Shown piece after piece: positions 12,990 to 23,482 of a stretch of 64,000 bases of DNA. The notes beneath the pieces were generated by a model. That model saw only the letters and a list, made by a program, of their open reading frames with translations, was not told the DNA's origin and ran no database searches. A program made the position numbers and the translations under genes. Where the stretch lies: the NCBI GenBank assembly GCA_949358305.1, contig OX442321.1, positions 8,953,605 to 9,017,604 of the forward strand, in the 5' to 3' direction. The first letter of the stretch is position 1; the number at the start of each line of letters is the position of its first letter. The DNA is from Strigamia acuminata. Lineage: Eukaryota; Arthropoda; Chilopoda; Geophilomorpha; Linotaeniidae.

Positions 12990-15900
12990 TTGTTTTGTTT
13001 TGTTTTTTACTTTTTTTCAAACCGGCGTTATTTTCGTGCGTTAAATCATTTAAATCACTGACTTATTAACTGGTCTTGTCATTTTTACAGTGATTTTTTT
13101 GTGAAGTTTGGATATGTGTTTATTTATATATTTTTTAAATTGTTTTTTAAAAAATATTTTTTCTTTTTTTTTGCGGCAGGAAGTTTGTAAATGCAATTTT
13201 ATTAACTTATAATTTTTAAGCAAAGAGCAATTAACTGAAAAAAATAAATGTTTGACTGCTATTCATAATTAATTGTATTTTTTATTTTTTTTAGTCACCG
13301 ACTGCTCTGACATGAAGTTTCAAAGGTTTTTCAGAGTCTTCTAAAGGATGCTAAAGGCTATATGATGTTCATCATCCGACGAATTTACGCGAAGAAATGT
13401 TAATTTGGACAATTGAGGACATAAACATAAGATGTTGGTTGTATATTGAAGGAAAGGTAAGTTTTTTGCTCAATTATTTTAATCAAGAAACTTTTTGTTT
13501 CTAAAATTACTCTCAGCGGTTTCCCTTGAGAAGAAAGATTGCTGAATCCTAAATTGCACAATTTTTGTTCGGCTTTGAGCATAAAGCTGAAAAAGCAAAA
13601 ACTCCAACACTTTAATGCGTTTTAGCCGAACAAATCCACTCAAATGATTTCCCTAATGTATTCATACTTATTTTTTAATGACGGAAACTGTTTTCCACAC
13701 CGACCGCGATTTTTTGTTAACGTTTTCAGCAGCGACGCCCAAACTTCATTTAATATCTGCATGGATTCTTGCAGCAGCAATCGGTGATTAAGATGGGCAG
13801 GAGCAAATCGGATTGATTTTCTCTCTCGTTGTGATGTCACAGGGAGTGTTGAGTTACGTTTTAATGACACCCGCATTTCGCGCGTGCATTTCGGCCATTG
13901 AGCCGTAGCTCCCCCGATGTGGCCAAGTGGAAAACGTGTTTTCAGCGCGTATAGTGCGCTGCAAGCAATGGAGCGTGCAGCGTGCGCTTTCGCAATCGGA
14001 GACGCGGTTGGACGTGACGCGTATCTATTGTTTGATCACGCCCTTCGTCATACCAACCACCCCCTTGTTGAATGAGCCGTAGAAATGTGGACGCCCTCTT
14101 CTTGGCCTATCATCAGAAATAAATGTGATTGGATTATTCCGCGTCGACTGATGCGTTTTACAACACCGACGACCTGCCTGCCTCTGTCATCACTCCTTCG
14201 TCATCCGTCAACTGTTACGACTTCAACTAATCGGATAAATATTTACCGATCAGTTTATTTAAGCAAAAATCGTCATTTAAGACTTTTTTACGAGTTGTGT
14301 GTGGGGCGGGGGGGAATTGGGAGAATTCCAAACAACAAAAACCGCAATGCGCAGGCGCAGCAGTTGTCATGTCATTGTTTATAGGACAAGCAGGATTTAT
14401 TGACATGTCACGTGATTGATGAAGGGCGTTGGATTAAAGGGGCTCTCGAACTGCACTCTATTAAAACGATTGATTTCATTTGTCAAGCATTGGAATATAT
14501 TTTATATATTTTTTTAAAAAATGTTAAATATACGTTGTTCAAGTAGAATAACTGTTTAGGGTAGGTAGTGATCTTGAATGGCGCGCGCTCACATATCTCA
14601 TGTCACGAGGTCTAGGGAATTTATAGAGCGACTGGCGATTGAGTTCGCCATGAGAGGTCGCTTTTTCCCTGACTTTCAGTGGTCTATAAATCAGCATAAG
14701 GATGGGAAGGGGGTGGAGGTAGTTTCGTGGTCCAAGCCATTTGTGTGTCCCTGCTGAGGCCAAGAAGCTTTTTATATTCACTGCTGTCTTTTTTCTTCGT
14801 TGGATGTTCAAAAACTCAGTTTTTTTATTATTATATTTTTAAATAAAAGGAAAAAAAATGAGAAATTTTGTTTTGTAGCCAACAAAGAAAAGTTTGTGCA
14901 TGTGTGATAAATAGTTTGTGTTTGCATGGAAATGTGGCCACTGGTTTTTTGATTTATTTATAAGGAAAACGCGAATATTTAAATCTTTTTCTTTTTTCTC
15001 TTTTCTCTATTTTAGTGTTACAGTACAGAGTATACCGTACGGAAGAATGCAGGTTATTAAAATTTCTAAATGTGATGTCGTAATTGAAAACAATATTGAT
15101 TTCCAATGGATAGGTGTTGATTATAACGTGCAGCAGAGTTAGAGCATGGTATATAATAACAGCTTATTATATCAATTTGAGGAAGATTGATAAGGCGCAG
15201 AGAGTCAAAGTTGTTGATGGAATATTCATGTTTGACGGTGGGCTACCGCAAGGAGGCGTGGTTGGTACTATTAGCATAAGCTTACAAGAGAGGGGGGTGA
15301 GACATTTGAAGGATAATAAGTATAGACTCAATCTTGATGTCTTTGTTGAATGAATCAGTTTTTGTGGGAGCATGGGAAAGGAAAGGCAAAGTACCACCAC
15401 CAGTGCGAGTTCCATTAGCGAGTTCCAGTTCAGTGGCGACTCGTCGGCCATTAGACAGCGGAGCGCCATTTAGACTGAGTGAGGGAATTAAGTAAAAACG
15501 AGCAAACTGAGCAGGCCTAGTTGGCTCTAGAAGGGAAATGAGTACGGTGTATAACTTGCCCTTTAGACGGCGGGTGGTAGAATGAAACGCCCTCAGTCGA
15601 CACCCTTGGATACTAATTAAAGGCAAATAGAAAAATAAAAGGACCCTCCTACTCTTCTCACTTTAGTCTCGCAGTGGGAAAATTTGGTGGTGAAAGCCAA
15701 GTTTGTTGCTTTCCTGCTGGCTTGATGGCCGACTTTGCCAACGCTCTGTTCAATCCCAATGGTACTGAGCTCAGCTGAGCTCTACGGAACCGAACCCAAC
15801 GGAACCCAACGGAACCGAACCTAACGAACGGGCGCACTTGCGTAATCTCTTAAAGTGATGCCGCTTTGCTTTGCTTTGCTTTGCTTTGCTTTGTTGGCAC

Positions 15901-16792
15901 ACTTGTCACATCTCGTACAGTATTTTATTTGTCTATTTGTGATACATTTTGAACATTCCAACATTTTGAAGAGCTAGCTACAATTTTTGGTGCACTTTTC
16001 TTTTCAATAGAACGTGTTTAAGAGGGGAGTTATCGTAGTAACTAATGGCTTTAAGCCTAAAAGTGTGTGTTACTGCGGTAAGTTGCCAAAAATAAGTTGT
16101 CATGGATAACGATCCAACAACTTGAGTTTTATACCGATTTTTTTGGTCTGATAAAATGCTGAACACAGCATAAAAAAAATGAATAAATAAAAACTTTGAA
16201 ATTTCAAAAACAAATTTTTCGGAGCGGTCGGAGCCTCTCAGCTACAGTACCTCCCTGGATGCGCGTCTGGATGGGATCGAAACAAAGCTCTACGCTTGTA
16301 AAAATCAAATCAAAGCAATACATAACCGTGCACTTACCGTGAATGTAAAATTCCGAAACGAAATATTATAAAGTTGATTTGTTGATCAGGATTTCGAAGC
16401 TTAGGAATACTTTTTAAGTGAGCATTATAGTAACGTGAATCCTGTAGGTTTTTTTCTTTTAATGAATTTATTAAATATCACTTAACTTAACTGAATGAAT
16501 TTCTGAACCATTGCTAAAAAATGGTCATTGGCTTGCACTAACTTGTAAGCCAATGGCGATATGAATTCTTTCAAATGAATGTAAAATTTAGATGTTGGAG
16601 TAAAAGAGTAATTGGATTAATTATAGTAAATTCAAAATGAATGTTGTTCTTTGCCGTTGTGTTACTCATCTTGGTACATTCTGTGGAATGAAGAAAACAA
16701 GGCACGTGTGTATTGAATACTCTGTAACCATTTTCGCTTGTTTTTAGTCTAAATAACATTTTAATTATGAGTATTTTAAAAGCAGTAAGCGC
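12990..16792. other. Non-coding spacer with simple repeats
   Basis: No gene is recognised. The region includes a (GCTTT)n run at about 15863-15894, a GGAACC/CAACGG-type repeat near 15785-15830, and a short stem with arms CATTGGCTT and AAGCCAATG around 16526-16555. A 114-codon minus-strand frame at 15282-15626 has no recognisable domain or conserved start context. Confidence 0.45.
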
Positions 16793-16911
16793 ATTCATGT
16801 CATTTAAACTTGTTTCTATTTTTTAAACCAGTCTAAATGTAAGGTTTTACGTGTTAAACTTTACATTTAGACTGGTTTAAAGAATATAAACATGTTTAAA
16901 TGACTATGAAT
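16793..16911. repeat. Long hairpin: about 50-bp arms, 18-nt loop
   Basis: The arm at 16793-16842 is complementary to 16861-16911. The innermost 21 bp next to the loop (TTTAAACCAGTCTAAATGT and two further bases) pair perfectly, and the outer 29 bp pair with a few mismatches and one-base gaps. The loop is 16843-16860. This could be a small palindromic MITE or a miRNA-precursor-like fold. The near-perfect outer arms favour a MITE, since animal pre-miRNA stems are usually shorter and carry more mismatches. Confidence 0.7.
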
Positions 16912-17562
16912 TTTACAAATCCGAGGTTTTACAAACAGTGTATTTATTATGTCAAGTGGGAAAATCTAAAAATTCGCTTAGCTACGACAACCAGAAGGAA
17001 TACAGTTGAATGAGGAGTCTTCTTGAACAAATATCGTTAATAATATATTTTATTTAAAACTTTTTTACCGGTATGTGTATAAAATATTAGTATTGATTTA
17101 CAATTAATTGTGTGGTTTTTTTTTCAAAATCAGTTGCAGAAATTAAAGACTTTTCACTTATTTTTTTATTTAGTATTTATCAGCGTTATTTCTTTTCGAA
17201 ATCGACTGTTGATTTTTTTTAAAATAAATGATGGTTCCTCGACTGATGGTAGCTCCTGCCAGCTGGCGAGAATATTGCAAAATTCCAAGAAAAACTAGTT
17301 TAGTATATTGCAAGCAGACGGCAACACAAGCTGAAGATATAAAATTGTCTGTCCCTAGCTGAAAACCAGTGCTATTTGTTTAAATAAACAGCTTTGTCTA
17401 ATTTTTGGAACAAGTTGTTGGCGAAATATCAATTATTCAGTTTATTATTAAAACACAACAAAAGATCATACACAATGAGCAAACAGAATATTTCAGAATT
17501 GCGTCGCTCGGTTCATTAGCATCAGGTATCGGTTTTCGGCTAGACACTCTTAGAAAATACAA

Positions 17563-18015
17563 ATGGCGGCATCAAAATTTGGTGCTCATTTACGAGAATT
17601 ACGAATTCATCTATGCCAGAAATCAGAAGCCAGCAGAGGAGTGCGGTAAGAAACTTTGCGGATGGAATTTGCATAATATTACGATTTGTGTTCCAAAAGT
17701 AAAAAACAAGTTTAGCCAAAGTATTTTTCTTTCTGTTTGCAGGGAATTTGTGCAAAAACATTACGTGCCATTGAAACAACAGAACCCCCGTTTTCCAATT
17801 TTAATTCGGGAATGCAGTGGGATTCAGCCCGTACTTTACGCTAGATACGGTGCTAATCAAGCTAAAATTGTGTTGTCATATTTGCGTTCTAAATACATGT
17901 ATTTTTGAAACATTTTCTAGCTCGGGGACAAGAATCATCAGCACCGTTGTCAGGTTTGAGTGGCGATCAAGTTCTTGGAAAAATACACGAGCTTTCACGT
18001 AGCGCCCGTAAATAG
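17563..18015 (+). CDS. NDUFA2: NADH dehydrogenase 1 alpha subcomplex subunit 2 (complex I B8)
   Basis: Three exons, 17563-17645, 17743-17849 and 17921-18015, give 94 aa. This is the usual length for this accessory subunit of mitochondrial complex I, a thioredoxin-fold protein of the peripheral arm. Exon 1 reads [20 protein letters not shown] and exon 2 contains [18 protein letters not shown], the family signature. Exon 3 contains [18 protein letters not shown]. Splice phases are 2 and 1 and agree throughout. The first intron has a standard GTAAGA donor; the second uses a weaker GTGCTA donor. The start is the first ATG in frame (context CAAATGG). An AATAAA at 18148-18153 could end the transcript. 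The RSRC1-like gene starts only about 380 bp downstream on the same strand. Confidence 0.93.
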
Positions 18016-18398
18016 ATATGATTTCTGCGTGTATATAACAGTATATATAGAGACAATAATGAGAAAGAAAGTTAGTCTGTAATTGCATTACATAATACAT
18101 TTAATTGTTCCCGAAGCAAAATGAATATTGCGATAAATATACGACTAAATAAATCGACGTGTAAATGAAATAAATTGATTTTCCTTGTTTACATAAATTT
18201 ATTTCATTAAAAAAAATAATCGATTATGGAAAACGAGTGTCAGCGTTATAGTGGAAATGTTTTCGCATTTCGCACGAGAGGTCAGCACTGTTTTGTCATG
18301 ATATTTGACGAACTTCGCAAACAAAACGTTTTGTATTGATCATCATAATAAGTCGAATTACAAACTTTAGACTAAGAAATTAGGTTATTACAAGCACA

Positions 18399-19739
18399 AT
18401 GGGGGGTCGAAGTAGTGATTCCGACTCGGAAAGAAGTAAGAAATGTAAGAAAACATCCAGAAGCAAAAGAAGTCGGTGAGTAATCAAATTCGTATTTATT
18501 CGATTCTATTGACAATGTTTTTAAATTGTGTTTGTTTTTTATGATTTTTTAAACAAAGATCACGGTCGTCTTCAGCTTCGGAGAGTTCTGGTTCGTCCGA
18601 CAAGCGCAAATACTCGAGTACATCGAAATATGAACCTAGAAACAGAACTTCAACAAAATTCAAGTCATCGAGAAGACACACGTACGTATAATATAATAAT
18701 TTACGAACAAAAATTATGTAAACATCTATATTTTAGATCACGAAACAGAGATCGAAAGGATTTTTCCAGATCCTCGCATTCCTTCAGACAGGATCGTCGA
18801 TATTACCAACGATCTAGATCGCGAAGCAGGGAAAGATGTAAAAGTAAAGACAGCGACTCCACAAAGAAATTAACTAGCAACCCGACTACCAGTTTGTACG
18901 AGTATTGTTTTGTACGTAATTTAGTATTAACGTGTTTGGTTTTCCCTAGGAATTTGAAAGGGACAAGTAGCGCGGCAAAAAGTACGGAAGACCAACTTAA
19001 AGTGAAAATGCAATTGGCATTAAAAGCTGCAGCTGATGCGGATGCCTTGCTGCGTCAACAAGGTCTTCTTACTGCCAAAGCAAAAGAATGGGGTCGAAAT
19101 GCGGAGCAGGATAGCACTAAACCACCTACAACTGAAAATAAATGGCCAAGTAATGTTTATTATCAATCATTATGAAATTGTTTATGTTTTACTTTGTTTT
19201 TTAAATTGTAGAGGAGCCACCATTGAGTGTCAAGGAGCAAATAGATCGTGCAAAGGCTTTAGATGAAATTAATGCTCCGGAGTTCCAGCCACAAGCCTTT
19301 GTTTCAGGAATCCCATCTTCGGCGTCAGCGAAAGAAACGGACCGAGTGTTGGGCACTCATGATTCAGCTATGTTCGGTGGTGTTACGGACCCTAATTTAA
19401 TTTCTATGCCCAAATCGGTTGCACTATCGGGTTCTAAAAATATGTGCGTGGCTCATGAAAATGTAAGTAAATAAGACGAATGGTGGTAGTGTGCGTCTGG
19501 AATCTTGATACCAAATATAAACGAGTTCATTTTCCTGTACACGAACTTTAGTAATAATGGATTGTTCGGTATCAATTAGCATTTCAGGCACAGACTAATA
19601 GTTTTCTAGATTAATTTGGTATTTTATTCGTTTTTTTTATTGATAGCTCTTTGCAAACATTGACGTTAAGGAAGAAAAATGGATTAAGAAATTGATGCTT
19701 ATGCGTCAAAGGAAATTGAACGGTGAAGCAATGTGTTGA
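18399..19739 (+). CDS. RSRC1: RSRC1/SRrp53-like arginine-serine-rich protein
   Basis: Six exons, 18399-18475, 18559-18681, 18737-18895, 18950-19149, 19212-19462 and 19647-19739, give 903 nt (300 aa) with all phases consistent. Residues 1 to about 110 form a low-complexity RS domain (SRSKRSRSRSSSASESSGSS and further SRSRSRER runs), typical of nuclear splicing factors. The middle is an alanine/lysine-rich predicted helix (KMQLALKAAADADALLRQQG). The C-terminus, AHENLFANIDVKEEKWIKKL followed by MLMRQRKLNGE, corresponds to the conserved tail of vertebrate RSRC1 (NLF..ADAEEKWFKRLIALRQERL, from memory), a factor in 3' splice-site recognition. Introns are 54-184 nt. Skipping the splice of the 54-nt third intron would keep the frame open. 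The ATG at 18399 is followed at once by the Ser/Asp-rich start. Confidence 0.85.
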
Positions 19740-19833
19740 ATTGAATGGAAAACGAAACGAATTATTCTACTCAATGCTGAAACTATTGAAATATCAACTT
19801 AGTGTACGGTTTGATTCTACACATTAGAAAAGG

Positions 19834-20075
19834 CAGGGCCGGATTTAGGTATTGAGGGGCCCCTAAGCACAAAATTATTCCCCCCCGCCCGCCAAAAAAA
19901 AAGTTTAATCTTAAAAAAATCTAAAAAATACACTTTTATATAATAAATATAAATACACATGCGACAAAGAAAAAGATTATTTACAAAGTTAAAAATATAT
20001 ATTATATTTCTGGGGTACCCGATGGGGGGGGGCCTAAGCAACTGCTTATTTTGCTTATGTGTAAATCCGGCCTTA
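19834..20075. mobile_element. hAT-like MITE with GGCCGGATTTA inverted ends
   Basis: The left end, CAGGGCCGGATTTAGG at 19834, and the right end, TAAATCCGGCC at about 20062-20072, share an 11-bp inverted repeat. The element is about 240 bp and non-coding, with GGGGCCCCTAAGCA just inside the left end and GGGGGGGCCTAAGCA near the right end in the same orientation. The CAGGGCCGG-type terminus is common in invertebrate hAT-derived MITEs. I could not find a clear 8-bp target duplication, so the superfamily is an inference. Confidence 0.6.
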
Positions 20076-20331
20076 TCACTAAAACGAAGAAAAATTAGTG
20101 TTCAGTTTTTGCATAAATATTTCTTTTTATAAATGTTTCTCCATAAAAAAGAGTTTAAAAAAATGAAATTTCTTTGATGATAAACATTGCGGTTTTTTTT
20201 TTAATTATTACCAATATTTTACAGTGTTGACTGTTTAACCTTATTTTTGTATTGCTAACCGAAAGTATCTCCATCGAAAAGATATAAAACAAATGAATAT
20301 CATATATCTACTGAAGTTCTACGCCAATGTG

Positions 20332-20690
20332 AATTATGAACCCTGCTCGATTTCGACCACGGAGGCATTCTGCGCGACCAGGGAGACCCCAGTTGTTATT
20401 GAGCGATAGTCGGCATCACCGAGAGAAGACATCGAAACTTACTTGCAATCATTGCCTACACCGTTGCACGGCGATGTCATTCACAGTGCGGAAGAAATCG
20501 AAAACGTAAATTCTGAAGCTAAAAGATGTGTCAGTTGAAGCGACGACAAGGAGGGCAGAAAGTTAGGAAAATGCATTAAATTTTGCGCTGTTAGGAAAAT
20601 TAAGAAGCATTATTTCAGCTGAGTAAATCTATTAAACTTTAAAAACAGTCTGAATAAAATAAGCTTTTATTGTTTTAATTAACGAAGTGG
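20332..20690 (+). pseudogene. Partial, internally deleted copy of the CBM14 gene at 32.1-34.2 kb
   Basis: The stretch 20337-20437 matches part of exon 4 of the minus-strand CPAP1 gene (the MNPARFRPW..HSARP region), and 20438-20680 matches the end of its last exon and its 3' UTR (the YLQSLHTLLHGDVIHSAEEI region, stop, AATAAA). The join falls in the shared dinucleotide CT and removes the intron together with most of exon 5, including the whole chitin-binding domain. The reading frame is broken by small indels. No poly-A tail follows and the match runs past the polyadenylation signal. A DNA-level duplication followed by a microhomology deletion therefore fits better than retroposition. Confidence 0.8.
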
Positions 20691-20856
20691 CTTTTTGATT
20701 TTTTTCTTTTAATATCTAACTTGTAAGTAAGAATGTTAGTGATTGTCGTTTTCCTAACCTAATGTTCTAGGAATTTTCCTGATATTCTTGATTTTTTTGT
20801 TAAGTTCGCGTCCGTCCGGCGACTATGTGAAATATTTTTATTTCTTTATTTATCTA

Positions 20857-22384
20857 CAGTGCGCGCCAAAAAGATGAGTGCACCCCATTTTTCCTTCATT
20901 TTTCAGCAATGCGCGCGTGTTGAGTGTTGAAATTTTAAACAAAGATGCAAAATCATAACAAAATAAACTGCTGAAACAATTGGAGCGATTGAGATACAAA
21001 CAAAAAATTTATTACAAAAAAATGAAAATAGAGGTGCGACAAAATGATGAGTGCACTACAATCAAACTTCAACAGTAAGCAAAATAGTTAAGACAATGAA
21101 CTTGCATGTATAGATGGTGATAAATAGGTGATGTTGGATGAAAACTGTCAAAGCAGATTTTTAAATTGTCCATTTTTAAAGCCTCCACATCACTCTGAAC
21201 TCCCCGACCCTTAAATTCAGGAAATATGAAATTTTATTGTAATAATGAATTTCTGAAAACACTTTTTAGACTAATTGGGGGTTCCTAATGCATAATTTCA
21301 TAATATTTTTTAGGTTGGGACTCAATTTCTGTGCTAAAACACAACTTGAATGGAAAAGTTGCACATTGACTGGAGCCAAATAACAGAATTTTGCCTTTGT
21401 AACTTGTGTTAGGCTAGCAGCAGGCTTAATTTCAAATAGAATACAGCTTTCCTGCTCATCTTGTACTATTTTTATTTGGCTTAAAAATTTACAGGACTCA
21501 GCACACCACCCGCAGAGAATCATAAAAATTGCCCATTTGAGTACAGCAAGAAAACAGAATGTTCTAGGTGCATTAATAAACTCTGTCATGGTTTTGGATG
21601 AAAAAAAACTCAATCCAGATGCATTGAGAAGTGATTGGCATCCCAAACCACGACATGAGTTCATTAATGCACCTTAGAACATTCTGTTTTCTTGCTGTAC
21701 TCAAATGGGCAATTTTTATGATTCTCTGCGGGTGGTGTGCTGAGTCCTGTCAATTTTTAAGCCAAATAAAAATAGTACAAGATGAGCAGGAAAGCTGTAT
21801 TCTATTTGAAATTAAGCCTGCTGCTAGCCTAACACAAGTTACAAAGGCAAAATTTTGTTATTTGGCTCCAGTCAATGTGCAACTTTTCCATTCAAGTTGT
21901 GTTTTAGCACAGAAATTGAGTCCCAACCTAAAAAATATTATGAAATTATGCATTAGGAACCCCCAATTAGTCTAAAAAGTGTTTTCAGAAATTCATTATT
22001 ACAATAAAATTTCATATTTCCTGAATTTAAGGGTCGGGGAGTTCAGAGTGATGTGGAGGCTTTAAAAATGGACAATTTAAAAATCTGCTTTGACAGTTTT
22101 CATCCAACATCACCTATTTATCACCATCTATACATGCAAGTTCATTGTCTTAACTATTTTGCTTACTGTTGAAGTTTGATTGTAGTGCACTCATCATTTT
22201 GTCGCATCTCTATTTTCATTTTTTTGTAATAAATTTTTTGTTTGTATCTCAATCGCTCCAATTGTTTCAGCAGTTTATTTTGTTATAATTTTGCATCTTT
22301 GTTTAAAATTTCAACACTCAACACGCGCGCATTGCTGAAAAATGAAGGAAAAATGGGGTGCACTCATCTTTCTGGCGCGCACTG
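20857..22384. mobile_element. 1.5-kb palindromic (foldback) Tc1/mariner-type element
   Basis: The element begins CAGTGCGCGCCAAAAAGATG and ends with the complement of CAGTGCGCGCCAGAAAGATG, flanked on both sides by TA (20855-20856 and 22385-22386), the target site of Tc1/mariner transposons. The two arms, each about 740 bp, are almost identical inverted copies over their full length, with only scattered substitutions. They meet at a loop of about 40-50 bp near 21600-21645. A subterminal motif GATGAGTGCAC occurs twice in each arm. Long frames on both strands here (132 and 114 codons) are mirror images of one another and resemble no transposase I know. It must have been mobilised in trans. Confidence 0.85.
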
Positions 22385-22386
22385 TA

Positions 22387-23020
22387 TTTATTATTTATTC
22401 TTATTTTTAATAATAGTGTCGAAGTAAGAGTTTTAATGATTGGTCATGTTCTTCCTAAATTTGACACGTGAAATTAACCGACAAAAATACTTTATTACAA
22501 TCGAAAATTTCAAATTTCAAATTTTATATTTATTGTTTACAGCTAGTAAGCTAATTCTGACAAAAAACTCAGATCGAGGAATAAATTAGCAAAGTCACTG
22601 AAAATTTGCCTAAAAATCTAATCCACCTCCCGTGTCCTGAATGCCGAAAAAACCACACAACTACACACCTACTGTACTAACTTTGACGTGATCACATTTT
22701 AGTGATATGAGCAACCGATTGAGATCCAAGGGATTCGTTTTGTACTCACCACCAAATTTAGCACGTCATGTCACGACAACACACTTTCCGATTGATTCCA
22801 GGTCATTCATTTCTTCTCATTTGTTGCTTAATATCTACCCTCTCAGAATAAAATAAAACGGTATAATTATACTCTACCGGCCACCTCTCAGATCATCTCC
22901 AAGATTTGGAGGGTAATCAAGGGTGGGAAATCGAATGACGTTGACAGTATTGGGGCAAATGGTAACGGAGCGGAAAACAGGAGATTAAGGGCTGTAGGTT
23001 AAGCATGGACTCATATGGCC

Positions 23021-23066
<46 letters not shown>

Positions 23067-23482
23067 GGACAAGTTTCATAAAGCCAGTTTGGTCCCACAG
23101 CACAAAGACCTCTGTCAATGTGATTCAATATGATTGTTTATTAAAACAATAAACCAAACACTTCTTTCTCCAATCAAATATTTACCTCAAGTACGTTTTT
23201 GTGGTTTGTACGAGCTCGTTGTAGATGACATAACTGGGTTTTTCGTGCAAAACCTGTTAGTTTTCGAACGGCGACCGTTTCAATATGACGCAACTGAAAT
23301 TGCAAAGTTCCGAATATCTCAACAACCTGACCACGGATTCTTTTTTTTCAAAAACCAAACGATAGAGGACTTTTTCCTCTACAAACCCTGAAAAGGGCAA
23401 CGCTGCAGCCCTCTTAGTTTTCGAGCGGCAACTGTTTCAATATGGCTCAACTGAAATTGCAAAGTCCCGAATTTTGTTTTAG
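22387..23482. other. Spacer with (TTG)15 and a duplicated 58-bp block
   Basis: A (TTG)n microsatellite of about 15 units lies at 23023-23067. A block of about 58 bp (TTAGTTTTCGAACGGCGACC onward) at about 23259-23317 recurs with about 90% identity at about 23418-23475 in direct orientation, just upstream of the chitin deacetylase pseudogene. No gene is recognised in the rest. Confidence 0.6.
23023..23067. repeat. (TTG)n microsatellite
   Basis: About fifteen uninterrupted TTG units. Such a tail directly after moderately GC-rich non-repetitive DNA can mark the 3' end of a non-LTR element, but no coding remnant is visible beside it. Confidence 0.9.

Noticed and set aside
15282-15626. 114-codon minus-strand frame
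   Set aside because: No recognisable domain, no neighbouring exons, and the opposite strand is also open; insufficient support for a gene.
21266-21975. Two 114-132-codon frames with the same translation
   Set aside because: They are mirror images from the two arms of the palindrome and do not resemble a transposase or host protein.
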